DNA from: Ctena decussata
Taxonomy: Eukaryota > Mollusca > Bivalvia > Lucinida > Lucinidae
Direction of reading: 5' to 3'
Assembly: GCA_963989385.1 (NCBI GenBank)
Contig: OZ022512.1
Span: forward strand, 26,991,899 to 27,055,898
DNA: 64,000 bases
The notes under the pieces were generated by a model. The model was not told the DNA's origin. It saw nothing but the letters and a program-made list of their open reading frames with translations, and ran no database searches. The position numbers and the translations under genes are program-made. Below are positions 31,920 through 42,734 of the stretch, in pieces (the first letter of the stretch is position 1; every line of letters starts with the position of its first letter).

Positions 31920-34900
31920 CTGAAAATAAAGTGAAGATACCATAGTAAACTTAGACATTTTGACAGCCTATCTAAAGCAGTGCAGTACCTGATCAAATTG
32001 CCCTAAAGAAGCAGTCTCATCAGGGACTGCAATGGCTGTTAAATATGATATAAGCAGCGACAGGACAAACCCAACAAAGTGGCATGTGCCCCCAGCAAAG
32101 ACTCAGCTCAACCTGGGCATCTGCCCAGTCTGAGCAGTGTCTTTGCTGTCAGCATGGAGGTAGCTTAGACCCTTAGCTACCCTTTAAGCACACAGCAAAG
32201 ACAGATCAAAGAAGGATCAGACATGGCTGATCTGAGTCTACACTGGATGCATAATACCACATTGATTTGTTGTGTTGCGGCTCATAAGAAACTTTTTCTG
32301 GAAGGTTAAACAAACCAATCACCTGGGTGGTGTCCAAATACTTCAGGTAAATGAATTAGTTTACCATACACTTCTCTGCAAAATGATCAGCAACATTTCA
32401 AGGTCAGCTGTGAAAGAGCAAATGGCTGTGAAATAGACATGAATGAGGTACCAGCCCCTGATCAGACAAGTTTTTCACAGTAGCCAAATTTCCAAACTGC
32501 CAGATAATTTCCTGGCTGTTTCCTGTCCTTGGGTCACCAGTATGTACAATTCCATAACTTTCTTTTATGTGCAGCATATAGCTTTTCCTCATGCCTGGAA
32601 ATTACAGACTACCCAATCTTTTGAAACAAACATTTTAAACTTTTCAAACTTGGCAAAATACATATGAGCCGCGATACGAGAAAACCAACAATGTGGTTGT
32701 GCGCCCAGCGCACACTCAGATCAGCCTGGGCATCCGCCTAGTCTGATCAGAGTCTTCGCTAAACACTTAAACGGTAGTTAAGGGTCTGAGCTACTATCAT
32801 GTGGACAGCGAAGACTCTGATCAGACTTAAACGGTAGTTAAGGGTCTGAGCTACTATCATGTGGACAGCGAAGACTCTGATCAGACTGGGCGGATGCCCA
32901 GGCTGATCTGAGTCTGCGCTGGGCGGACAACCACATTGTTGGTTTTGTCGTGTCGCGGCTCATATACTTAAAGACAGAACTTCTCTGCCCATAGCAATGT
33001 TCCCAGCACATAGCAATGTTACCTGTACAGGTGAAGGTGTGAAAATATAGTCAACCAACCAGTGGACCAGAATTAACAGATTTGATGATTCTATTGGCTG
33101 ACTGGAGGTGTTGACACTATGAGATCAAGAAACAGAATGACACTTTGGAAGTTAATCCTCCTTATATAGTACCATCCCTGTCTTTAACACAAAACTTTAA
33201 CAGGTGAAAACTACATTTATAAGCCAACATACTTGTATGCCTGGGGTATAAGAAAACATGGCTACATTTGGAGATTGGCCCCTAAATAGCCTGTGTCAGG
33301 CAGAAGTCCGGGTTTGTAGTTCATGAGACCCATTTAAGTTATTCATCAGCTGTCAAAGTAATCATCAAGATATTTGGCTTGACGCCAGATGCAGCCATTA
33401 CTAGAGGTAGATCCCAAATATTGCACAAACAAACTTGTGTTAAAGGGGTCACCAGTCTGAAGCAGTAACTTTTAAGTGCTTAATATTCACACTTGAAAGA
33501 CTACACCCAAACTTGAGTCTATCTGTAACTGAATATACCTGATCGAAAAGTTGGTTGGTTGGTTGGTTGATTTGATGCTTAACGTCCACGGTAAACCAAG
33601 GTCATGTCAGGACGGTCAGTTAACCTAACCACACTATTCCTGGGCAGGCTTAGACCTTCTAAGCGCTTAACCAGTACTAAGTGCACATACTTTCGCCAGT
33701 AACTGACAACTGCCCTTCTTGAATCAGCGGAAGGAGAAATGAAAGTATGTGGCCAGACCGGGATTCGAACCCAGGACCTCTGACTTACAAGTCAGGCGCC
33801 CTACCGATTGCTCTACCCGGGCCTGCTCTGATCGAAAAGTGGCTATCTGCATGGATGGATAGGTTGTGATTTTACATCACTTTCAACAGTATTTCAGTCT
33901 TATCAGGATGATGGGAGAGAAATGATGAAAGGCTGTGTGCAATTAAATCCAGTCTACTGTTGGAAAGATTTCTAACTCTAATGTGGCTTAACCCTGGGTC
34001 CACTAGATCCGTAGACCAGCGCTTTACCTACTGAGCTACTGAGGTTTCTCGTTATCTGCAGCTGTACTTACGAGATCTTCAAATGCTGTTATTTTTTCTT
34101 CCAAATCATCTGTACTGACTTTATCATCTTCTATGACAGCGTTGATTTGTAATTTCTTGATACCATAGCCTACTGGAATCAGTTTTGCTGGTAATGAAAA
34201 AGACAAGCTTGGCTTTGGTGAATATGCATGGGTTACACCATCAAGGGAAATCACCCTGATCCCTTCTGATAAGGGACTATTCCTAAAAGAAAGTGTTTGC
34301 TCCCTCCTGAGACTTCTATTAAAGAGAATTTGCTCCCAATAGGGAGCAAATTCTTTCCTATAAAGTATCCCTTCCGAGAAGGGATTCAGCTCCAGGGAAA
34401 TAAAAATTTTCCCCGTTACTTTTCCCTGTTACAATGACCTCCACTTGAAAGAGAATAATTCTAAAGTGCACTCTGAACAGAGCTGTATTGTGAAAATCTG
34501 AAGCATGGAGCAGAAATATCAGATCAAAACAAGGAGAGTCGGTATGATGAATGAATGACTTGGTGCTTTTAAAATTAAAGCTCCAAAAATTAAAATAGTT
34601 AAATTTGCAAACAGTGTAGATCCAGATGAGGTGGCTCATAATGAGCCACCTCATCTAAATATACACTGTTTGTGCTCTAGTGTTCGAATTCTCAATATGA
34701 TATCACTTCGACGAAATATTTTTTGAAATTCTGCAGACATAAATTTAGTGGTCTGCTTTCTGGCGCATTAAGGGTCAAATCATTTTCAATAGTATTTCAG
34801 TCATATTAAACCAACAGAGGGAGATTATGAAAGGTTGTGCAATGAAAAACCATTTAGGTTAGGACAAGTGAATAGGGTCGTGATAACACCATCTTTTATT

Positions 34901-37900
34901 GTATATTTACACTATGGATCTTTGTACAGTTTTGTCAATTTCGTATCAAATGACCATGAGTTTAAGATTCTGTTTATCATATGACCACCGTTTCACGACA
35001 TTTTAACATAACAGACTGTTGTGTCACGTTATGAATGGCCACACAATGCTACAAATAACTGTGTAACATGTGATGGTGATCATATCAAAACTAATGCAAC
35101 AACACTTTACTGCATATTAGGGCAGTCATATAAAATACACAAACAGTGCTACTTACATTGACCCCAAAGTAAGCCATCCATCTCTATAGTTCGAACGAGT
35201 TCTTCCATTTTTTTCATATCCGTTTCATCATCCCATGGTTTGACATCTATCAACAAACTTGATTTGGCTATAACTGCCGGCTCTAGAAACGGAAAAATTC
35301 AACTGCCAGAGCTCCAAATATGGTGGGTTTTTAGGGTAAATCTAGATATTTTTTTCTTATTTCTGAAAAAACTTATGTTGTGACTCCTCATAAGAACTGT
35401 CTTGGCAAGACTGTTCTAATGAGGGTACACAACATGTATTTATGGTGACATATCGGAAACCATCTCTAAACTATCCCTGTTACCCATCTTACCAGGAACA
35501 CTCTCTGTACTGTTGGTGTTTTTTTTTTTTTTGCAATCAAGGTACTTTCAAACAGTTTTAGGGCTAAGAATAAATAGCCTATCTACTAAAGGAGCCCTAC
35601 CCAATCTTATTTTCTTTTAATTACATATAGTCCAAGTACTTGTTTTGGGGTTGCCCCAGAATTCTGGAAATTCCAACAAATTATGCCAATCATCTTCTCA
35701 TGGACTACATGTTACTAAAAGAAAGCCTTTTAAACTTGTTTCAGCACTTGCGCACTGATGCACAGGAACATGTAGGTTTTGCAACTCTTGAATGATTATC
35801 AAAATTAGGGATGAAATGCCAACTAGTTTTGTGTAGATCTAACAACTGGTTGCAAACTATGATATAGACATGTATCTAGGAATTGTTACAAAAACCAAAC
35901 CCTATCCCGACCTCTGGATGAAATGCAGCAGTCTCTTACTTTTGGCTTTCTTTGCAGCATAAGCTTCCAGTCTCTTTTTTGTTTCTTCATCTTCTTCGGA
36001 GTCTGATGATCCAAATAAGTCATCACCAAAGTCATCATCATCGTCTTTTGAAGCTGCTGCCCCGGCCCCGGCAGGGCCATAGGAATCTAGTGGCTTACCA
36101 ACACCTGGCAAACTGATATAGAAGGTTGGTTTAAAATTGATGAGTACTGTTAGTTGTCACACACTTATTCAATATCATTCACATAACAAAACTAGGGTAG
36201 AGTCGGGTAACTTCGGACAGGTGGGTAAATTCATACATACCATTGCCAACAGTGAAAATCCAGATGAGACGGCTCATAATGAGCTGTCTCATCAGGATTT
36301 TCACTGTTTGGACAGTTATTTTTGTTTCAGTTCCAAACAACTGATATATAAAGGAAACAATGTCACTGCCCGAATTTACCCGCTGTCCGAAGTTATCCGA
36401 CTCCCCACTATTGTATTTCTTCTCATATGCACTATAGGGCGCTGCAATCCACACCCTATACAGGAAAATTACTTTCCGGTAGAGCTCCAGATAAGGTGGG
36501 TTCCGTGATCATTTTTCTTATTTTTCAATGAAAAAATATGTTGTGACCACTCATTAGAACTGTCTCATGGAGACAGTTCTAATGAAGTGTCACAACATGT
36601 TTCTCAAGAGAACTATGGTAAATTATCCTTGTTACCCCTTCTTATCTGAAGCACTGGTCCTGCGACAAAATTTGAGAAATGAGTAACAAATTTTGCACTG
36701 TACTGCTTGTCAACAGTTTTTGTAAAAATCCCTTAACCTTAACTTATCAAATGGATTTGCCAAAATTCAAAGACAAGCCAAAGACAGAAATGGTCAATAA
36801 AGAAATGGCTAAAAATTAAGATTTTTTTAAACTTAGCTTTGAGAAACATATCTTATTCGGTGAATTCCAGAAATACTGGTGGACTGTACTTTGCATATAC
36901 ATAGTTCATTCTCTCATGCTTCACAAAAACTAACAAAGCTACAAGCCCATCACAGAGCTACAGTTATGACTAAACTGTATACATTTATAAGTGTACATTA
37001 AATAGCTGCATTAGCTTATTACTGTGAATCTACATGACTGACAGAGAATGAGAGCACTATACAGTACTTTGATTTTATTCTTTGCTCCCCTTTTCCAACA
37101 GAGACCACTCTAGAAATAGAGAAGTACATTCTTTCTTTTAAAAGTAATGCCTATGGCAGAGTTCAATCTAGAAATTTTTCAGAATGGGCCAATGGCCCAT
37201 CAATATTCTGAACAGGGGCCACCAGTTTTTTCAGAGGGGCCAGCACTTTTTTACAACTAAATGACCAGGATTTTGGCATTTTGAACACCCAATTACTTCT
37301 AACTTACCATAGATAAGCAGTAAAAAGCCTTATTTTTGTTTTGCTGTATACATATATAAACTCAAGACATTTTTTTTGCATCGTTGTGACAGTTGAACGA
37401 AGGCTTTTGTAGCAACTCATTTTGAAATTATTTGCATAGAATTTCTCAGCTTTTCTCACCATTTGATTGTTTTTCATCATTGGTGTCTTCCGATTTCTTC
37501 GTTCTCGCTTACTGGCAGAATTTCCGCCGTGTCAACAGAAAAGAAATCACCAATTCATTTCCGTGTTTGCGAGATTGCCGAATGTTTAGAATAGCTGGTT
37601 TCCCTCGCATTCGTAAATGTGCCGTAAATAAATCGATATTTGGTTACCAGTCACGCTCTCTGAGTTGTCAGAACACTTTGCGCTCAAATTTCAATACTGT
37701 AAAAAGCGTTTTCTAACACTGACCCGCTAAAAGCTATACTGCTGAAAATAAGTTATGCCGGCGCACAACGAAAACGGAAAAGCGCCGATGCATTGGACTT
37801 TGCGCCATTACGGTGCACTGGATTTTAAAACAAGAGCTGTCGCCTTACAGCATAGCTCGCCTGAATTGGTGCTAGCCCATCACTCAGCCGCTATGGTGGT

Positions 37901-40295
37901 GTAAAAACTGCTATGCATAAAACTTCATGCAAGCATGTCCATAATGAAAACACATTTATAAACAAAAGCTATCTCAGAAATAAGTCTTAAAATAAAATTA
38001 GAATAAAAAAAAATGAAATGAAATTTCAAACTCCATGAGCTTGAGGTAAAAAAAAAACTGACGGGTGGGGGGGGTGGGAGTGGGGGGGGGGGGCTATGTG
38101 GACTGCTATGCATAAAACTTCATGCAAGCATGTCCATAATGAAAACACAAAAGCTATCTCAGAAATAAGTCTTAAAATAAAAAAAAATGAAATGAAATTT
38201 CAAAGTCCATGAGCTTGAGGTAAAAAAACTGACGGGTGGGGGGTAGGGGGTGGGGGGCGCTAGTATGTATCAAAACCCTGAACCATTATCTAACATCAGC
38301 CCAAGTATTAGTATCAACTGAGTCCATCATCGTGGCACTGTGAAATTATGTCTTCATAAATATAAAACTTTAACCAAAAGCTTTAAAAACAAAATTCTAA
38401 GTCGATGACCTTGACTTCAAGGTCACCCAGTGGGGTAAGTATAAGGTGTTTTGTAAAAACTCAAAAAAGAGTCTAACATCAGTTCAAGTATAAACTAAAT
38501 CTCTGCAAAGCATTATGAATCAGTATGCAATTACAAAACTTTAAAAAAGACAAAAATTTCCTAAGTCCCTGACCTTGACATCAAGATCACTGAGCGGGGT
38601 TGGGGTGTTACTCTGTAGATCTAACTACAGTGCAAATATTAAAAGAATTCATCTCTGGTTTCAGGAGATATGTGTCTTTAAAAAACTTTAACCAAAACAT
38701 CCAATCAATAAAAAGACAATATTCTAAGTCCATGACCTTGACATCAAGGTCACAGAGGGGGGTGGGGGTAGTACCTTCGAAAACTTTAGACCAATATCTA
38801 ACTTTAGTGCAAGTATCAAAGGAATCCATCCATGGGTTCAGGAGATATTGGGCTTTATAAAACTTTAACCAAAACATCCAGTCCAAAAAAAAACACCAAT
38901 TTTCTAAGTCCATGACCTTGACATCAAGGTCACAGAGTGGGGTGGGGGTGGTACCCTGTTAAACCTTAGACCAATACCTAGCTACAGTGCAAGTATCAAA
39001 AGAATCCATCCATGGGTTAAGGAGATATAGGTCTTTAAAAAACTTTAACCAAAACATCCAATTCGAACGCCGACGCGGACGCTGACGCGGACGCCGACGC
39101 CGTGGTGACAACAATAGCTCTTCCTGAACTTTCGTTCAGGCGAGCTAAAAACGGGTCAAGGATGTTCAAAGTGCGCCATTGGCGCAAAAACGCAGCCTAG
39201 ATTGAACCCTGCTATGGTATACATTTGAGAATTTGCTTTTCTTAAAAAAGAATGTCTTCTTCAAAATAAGGGAAACAATTTACACCTGTGCAAGGTGGTT
39301 AAAATCTTCCTCTGAAAGCCTCAGAGAGTAGCCCCCATTTACAAAACACTTTGAAAGTGACCCCTTCACCTTCACCATAATGACTTCACAAGCCAAGGTT
39401 TACCTGGTCTTTTCACTGCCGTATGACTTAATATGATTATACCAGCGTAGAGCATGTGGCAAGTCTGCTGGTGGTGCACCAGTGAGGGCCCCAAATACAA
39501 CTACATCAGCTTGAGATGGTTGGAATCTGCAAAAAAAGTTTTTAGGTAGTTTTGAAAATAATTATAAAATCTTTCTGCTCAAACTCTAAAACAGCATACA
39601 CTGTGACCTCTCATTAGAACTGCCACAGCTAGACACAGAACTCCAGATACCGGGGGGAGGGGAGCGGGATTCTGAGGATAACTTGAAAATGAAGATATCT
39701 TTTTTCTAAATGAAAACTTATGTTGTGATCCTTCATTGTTATCCCTCAGTAGAACTGTCTCACTGGTACACGTTCTTACTTTCTTACTGTTGTAGAGATC
39801 CTCTATAAGCTTTCGCTTCTCTGATCCATTCTGGTCTTATGTATCTGGTTCATTGGTGCATGCGTTTGCATTGACATGTAATTATAAATTTTATTTTTAA
39901 CTAAAACAGAATATCGGCTAATTTGTAATCTGAACATTGTAAACTGAAAATCATCTTTACAGACAAGTATTCTTGTTTATTGGGTGTCATATAATCCTAT
40001 TATGCAACAGTCCTATTTCATCAAAGGAAATACTCTTTCTCACATAGGTAATGGCATAACAGGGTCATAAAACCAATAAAGACTGCGGTGTGTTCTATAT
40101 AGTAGAGAATATTTGTCTTTAACTGCCAAATGTCCGAAATGGAGTATCAATCGGTTACCCTTTCATTGCATGCAAAAACTCTGAAATCAGATAATGCTGG
40201 AGCTTTAAGTATTACCCTTCAATGTAGCTTTTGTCAGCCAGATAGTTATTCAACGCTTCTTGACCGGCACGAGATTTTAAATCACCAAAACCCAT
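31881..40295 (-). CDS. EEF1B2: Elongation factor 1-beta (eEF1B alpha, GEF subunit), complete
   Basis: Six exons read on the minus strand: 40216-40295, 39404-39526, 35940-36112, 35157-35282, 34072-34187, 31881-31919. Together they are 657 nt, 218 residues plus stop (human 225). Order of parts: N-terminal GST-C-like domain ([20 protein letters not shown] to IKSYGSEKT), a short linker with [17 protein letters not shown], a central acidic region ([20 protein letters not shown], with a CK2-type SSDSEED site), and the C-terminal guanine-exchange domain ([19 protein letters not shown] ... [15 protein letters not shown] ... [12 protein letters not shown]). The C-terminal FNKI lysine inserts near the eEF1A nucleotide site in the known structure. 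The factor reloads eEF1A with GTP in the cytosol. All introns are GT-AG with consistent phases (2,2,1,1,0). It is read toward NOSTRIN and away from NDUFS1. Confidence 0.97.
32051..32284. mobile_element. GAGCCGCGACACGAC MITE, copy 4
   Basis: TAAGCAGCGACAGGACAAAC / TTTGTTGTGTTGCGGCTCA; more diverged, with part of the inner right arm changed. In eEF1B intron 5. Confidence 0.75.
32665..32962. mobile_element. GAGCCGCGACACGAC MITE, copy 5, with internal duplication
   Basis: TIRs TGAGCCGCGATACGAGAAAA / TTTTGTCGTGTCGCGGCTCA. Exact 60 bp tandem copies at 32765-32824 and 32825-32884 make it longer than the others. Confidence 0.9.
33552..33827 (-). mobile_element. tRNA-derived SINE with 13 bp target duplication
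   Basis: Minus strand: GGCCCGGGTAGAGCAATCGG TAGG A box, GGGTTCGAATCCC B box, tail of CCAACCAACCAAC. CTGATCGAAAAGT occurs at 33539-33551 and 33828-33840, a clean target duplication. The anticodon arm has one extra base, so it is not a functional tRNA. Confidence 0.85.
33841..34055 (-). mobile_element. tRNA-derived SINE
   Basis: Minus strand: CAGTAGCTCAGTAGGTAAAG CGCTGGTCTACGG A box region, degenerate B box (GGGTTAAGCC), body with GACTGAAATACTGTTGAAAG. It was split from its lower end by the SINE at 33552-33827. Confidence 0.65.
34072..34187 (-). CDS. EEF1B2: eEF1B exon 5 (GEF domain, second half)
   Basis: Acceptor TTACCAG reads into 34187; donor GTAAGT at 34066-34071. [20 protein letters not shown] then [19 protein letters not shown] tRNA-derived SINE ends about 20 bp past the donor. 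Confidence 0.97.
34257..34386. repeat. Palindromic mini-element
   Basis: GATCCCTTCTGATAAGGGA at one end, TCCCTTCCGAGAAGGGAT at the other, and a perfect GAATTTGCTCCC-AATA-GGGAGCAAATTC hairpin at 34326-34353. Confidence 0.6.
34611..34675. repeat. GATGAGGTGGCTCAT palindrome, copy 1
   Basis: GCAAACAGTGTAGATCCAGA then GATGAGGTGGCTCATAATGA GCCACCTCATC and ACACTGTTTG. Relatives at 36244-36314, 18750-18802 and 63931-64000. Confidence 0.75.
35157..35282 (-). CDS. EEF1B2: eEF1B exon 4 (GEF domain, first half)
   Basis: Acceptor CCGTTTCTAG reads into 35282; donor GTAAGT at 35151-35156. [20 protein letters not shown] then [20 protein letters not shown]. Confidence 0.97.
35308..35503. mobile_element. AGAGCTCTAGATAAG palindromic MITE, diverged copy
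   Basis: AGAGCTCCAAATATGGTGGG ... TTGTGACTCCTCATAAGAAC hairpin ... CATCTTACCAGGAACACTCT. It begins 26 bp upstream of eEF1B exon 4, in intron 3. Confidence 0.65.
35940..36112 (-). CDS. EEF1B2: eEF1B exon 3 (acidic region)
   Basis: Acceptor TATATCAG reads into 36112; donor GTAAGA at 35934-35939. 173 nt encoding [17 protein letters not shown], then the acidic block and a lysine-rich tail ([13 protein letters not shown]). Confidence 0.96.
36194..36409. mobile_element. Palindromic MITE with nested palindrome
   Basis: Outer arms AGTCGGGTAACTTCGGACAG / CTGTCCGAAGTTATCCGACT. A GATGAGACGGCTCAT palindrome (36244-36314) sits in the middle. Confidence 0.75.
36481..36655. mobile_element. AGAGCTCTAGATAAG palindromic MITE, copy 5
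   Basis: AGAGCTCCAGATAAGGTGGG ... GTTGTGACCACTCATTAGAA C hairpin ... CTTATCTGAAGCACT. Confidence 0.75.
37157..39211. mobile_element. hAT-like CAGRGTTCAATCTAG element in eEF1B intron 2
   Basis: TIRs CAGAGTTCAATCTAGAAAT and, on the right, CTAGATTGAACCCTG. CTATGG flanks both ends (37151-37156, 39212-39217), a 6 bp target duplication known in some hAT groups. No transposase ORF; inflated by the element at 37830-39150. Confidence 0.75.
37830..39150 (-). mobile_element. GCTCGCCTGAACG-type hairpin-ended element, nested
   Basis: On the minus strand it starts TTTTAGCTCGCCTGAACGAA AGTTCAGGAAGAGCT, then CGGCGTCCGCG microsatellite, then ~180 bp core units (TGACCTTGATGTCAAGGTCA in each) and a ~193 bp doubled segment (37909 and 38103); the 3' end is CAGGCGAGCTATGCTGTAAG GCGACAGCTCTTGT. 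The G-run at 38062-38092 is in this core. Confidence 0.7.
39404..39526 (-). CDS. EEF1B2: eEF1B exon 2 (GST-C-like domain)
   Basis: Acceptor TTTTTTTGCAG reads into 39526; donor GTAAAC at 39398-39403. [20 protein letters not shown] then [20 protein letters not shown] is almost invariant in animal eEF1B. Confidence 0.97.
39638..39800. mobile_element. AGAGCTCTAGATAAG palindromic MITE, degraded
   Basis: AGAACTCCAGATACCGGGG, then TTGTGATCCTTCATTGTTAT and AGAACTGTCTCACTGG; the right arm is lost. Confidence 0.5.
40216..40295 (-). CDS. EEF1B2: eEF1B exon 1 (start codon)
   Basis: ATG at 40293-40295; donor GTAATA at 40210-40215. It has 26 codons plus two bases ([20 protein letters not shown] then DKSYIE). 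The start is the first ATG of the conserved MGFGDL N-terminus. Confidence 0.97.
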
Positions 40296-40367
40296 TCTGA
40301 TTTTCTTCACAGAGAAGATTTATTCTCACTGCAACGTGTTCACGGTGTTGTCTGGCCGGTGTGTTGA

Positions 40368-40378
40368 CGGAAAAGGAG
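40368..40378 (-). promoter_or_regulatory. Candidate TOP-type transcription start of eEF1B
   Basis: The minus strand reads CTCCTTTTCCG 73-83 nt upstream of the ATG, a C followed by a pyrimidine run as in terminal oligopyrimidine (TOP) mRNAs. eEF1B is a known TOP mRNA in vertebrates. An ETS-like CCGGAAAA lies just upstream at about 40395-40403. The exact start is inferred. Confidence 0.4.
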
Positions 40379-40479
40379 CGTGCAAGTTTCGGCTTTTCCG
40401 GATCTGTCCGTAATGGGTAAAACCTAATACTCTGTTCCCATCAGCCGTAGTGGGTCGGTTGTTATCTCCCTTACCCCAC

Positions 40480-40540
40480 CCCACCCACCCCACCCACCCT
40501 CACCTCACCTACACCTTACCTTACCTTACCTTACCTTACC
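40480..40540 (+). repeat. CCCACC / TTACC simple repeats
   Basis: CACCC-rich tract, then about five TTACC units at 40514-40540, close to the eEF1B promoter. Confidence 0.8.
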
Positions 40541-42155
40541 ATTAGGTTGGTATAATTTGTTAGTGAATACCTTGTTTTTCGCAATAAAAGCTCAGCAGAG
40601 CTTCTGGTGTCTGTTTCTAAAATTCTAATATGCGAAGTTAAATAAAGCTTTTTTTATCTCTTTTATCTTTTTACCTTTTATTATCTTATTTATCTGTCTG
40701 CCTGTCCTCCATCTTATTCATATGTCTGTTTGCCTGTCTGCCCATCCGTCCTTCCATCTTTACACTCATCCATACGTCTGTCAGCCAAATCTATCTATCA
40801 ATCTATCTATCTATCTATTTATCTATCCATCCACACTATTACCTGCTTCATCAACATACACGTTTTTCGATCAGTATAAAGAACTACTAATCCATCAATG
40901 GCTCAAAACAGCAAAATTAAATTAGGATTGAATACTGAGATTTAACCAGATGAGCACTTCACTCTAGGCTTGAGTAAACTAAGTCCAACATTGGTCCTCA
41001 ATAGGCAGACCATCAAGCCTCCACCAACCCCGAAATTAATTTGGTAGGAAGTATATTAGGTATACGCCTTCATTAAGGCTAATAATAGTCATTGCTTCCG
41101 GAATATGAATTCTTCAAAAAAGCAGCCAATAAATAATTAATTAATTACTTAATTGATCAATATGAAATAAAACTAGAAAATATGTTTGTAAAACACTATG
41201 CCTTCAACTATATGCCTGACCCTAAAAAGGACATGTCAATGAAGGGAATGGTTTGTGCAAAAAAAGTAAAAAGAAAAATAATAATAATAAATGCAACAGT
41301 CGACAAAGGGACATCATTCAGTCATATATGAACGAAATCAACTAGTTGCACATCAGGCCCTACTAGTATACCAGATATCTATATCCGACCTCATTTTTTT
41401 TTTTTTTTTTTGCAAAATATTGCTAACAAAATGGCATTTGATTTTTCGAAAAAGGGGCATAACTAAAAATGCAAGATGGACAGAAAATATAACAATAAAA
41501 ATACGGGTCTGCTTATTTTTTATGGACTATTTATTAAAAAATTTCAGCCTGACTGTATAAATATTTCTTGAGTTGTCTTTAAACTAAATAGTAATTTCTA
41601 TTATCTAAAAATGAGAATCGCTCTGTCATTGACAGATGTATCATATAACTTTCATCAGAGTAATTAACACACCAAATAGTAATAATATACCAAATACCAG
41701 CCCTCTAGGACAAATGGTTTAAAGGTGGAAGATGCCAAAGTCGACAAAGGGACATTATTGGAAAGGTCTTCAGACCTTTTCACAGTGTTCACTTTGCAAG
41801 CAGGGCATTTTAATCTGGTTCTGCATTTATTACTCCTAAAATTGTCATCGCCGACATAGACAAAAAAGCAACGTCCAGTCCAAAATCACAGTGCTTATTA
41901 AGGTACGGTAAGTAACAAAAATTATTGCAAATTTTCACAGTATTGGACAACGTACGGCGTATTATTTTTTGTTGAGCGTTGCACATTTTATCAAGCAACG
42001 AATGCATTTTATGTAAATATGAGTTATCCTTATATGAGCCATCTTTTAGTTTGCTAAAACTACACAACAGCGTTTCATTCCCCAATAGGTATAAACAATC
42101 AGTAACGATAAAGATGATGCGCCGCACCTTAGTAACCACTAAGATTTGAAACTGG

Positions 42156-42207
<52 letters not shown>

Positions 42208-42734
42208 TTATGCATTATTCATATCTGTAATTAACAATTGTTTCACCTGATCTTATAAGTAAGCTAAATGGAAATCACTTCTCTTTAGCCATTGAAATGC
42301 AACAGCCAATTAAGAATATGTAAAAATTTGTTCCACAGCGCGCACATGTACTTGCTTTATAGTTTCCTTCTTTTAGAGGGGACATGTAACACAACACATA
42401 TTGTTTTATTATCATTCCTTATTGACCCATCGGGTTGGGATACTCGATTATTTAGGCCCGGGCATGGAGGTAGAAGCGTCTTATTTCCTTCCAGCAATTC
42501 AATGACTTTCCCACTGCATATGATATAAACGACCAGACCCAAAACGCCAAAGTAATTGGGCCTATCCCTAACCTACAATGACTCCCCTTAATCAATCTGT
42601 TTTACCTCGCTCGGGTATTACCATTAAGACTTGACTCAGATTCGAGTTTTATCCTGGCCGTAGACTTCTTCTATGAAGACTTTCACCCAGTTATGCTGTT
42701 CTCATTGGTTTTGTTTAATCTATGACCGATCCTT
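40541..42734. other. Intergenic: simple repeats, old element debris
   Basis: CTGTCTGCC/ATCTATCT tetranucleotide tract at 40692-40836; CT microsatellite at 42162-42202; GACAAAGGGACATCATT and GACAAAGGGACATTATT at 41301 and 41743 hint at an old repeat. No gene supported. Confidence 0.5.

Noticed and set aside
33755..33823. tRNA gene
   Set aside because: Good A and B boxes, but one extra base in the anticodon arm, a SINE body, a TTGG tail and a target duplication mark it as a SINE.
36137..36508. 123-residue plus-strand ORF
   Set aside because: It reads straight through two nested palindromic elements, so the open frame is by chance.
37432..37716. 94-residue ORF as hAT transposase remnant
   Set aside because: No hAT motif (zinc finger BED or dimerisation region) could be recognised.
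41810..42139. 109-residue minus-strand ORF
   Set aside because: No recognised motif, no splice or promoter support, AT-rich debris region.
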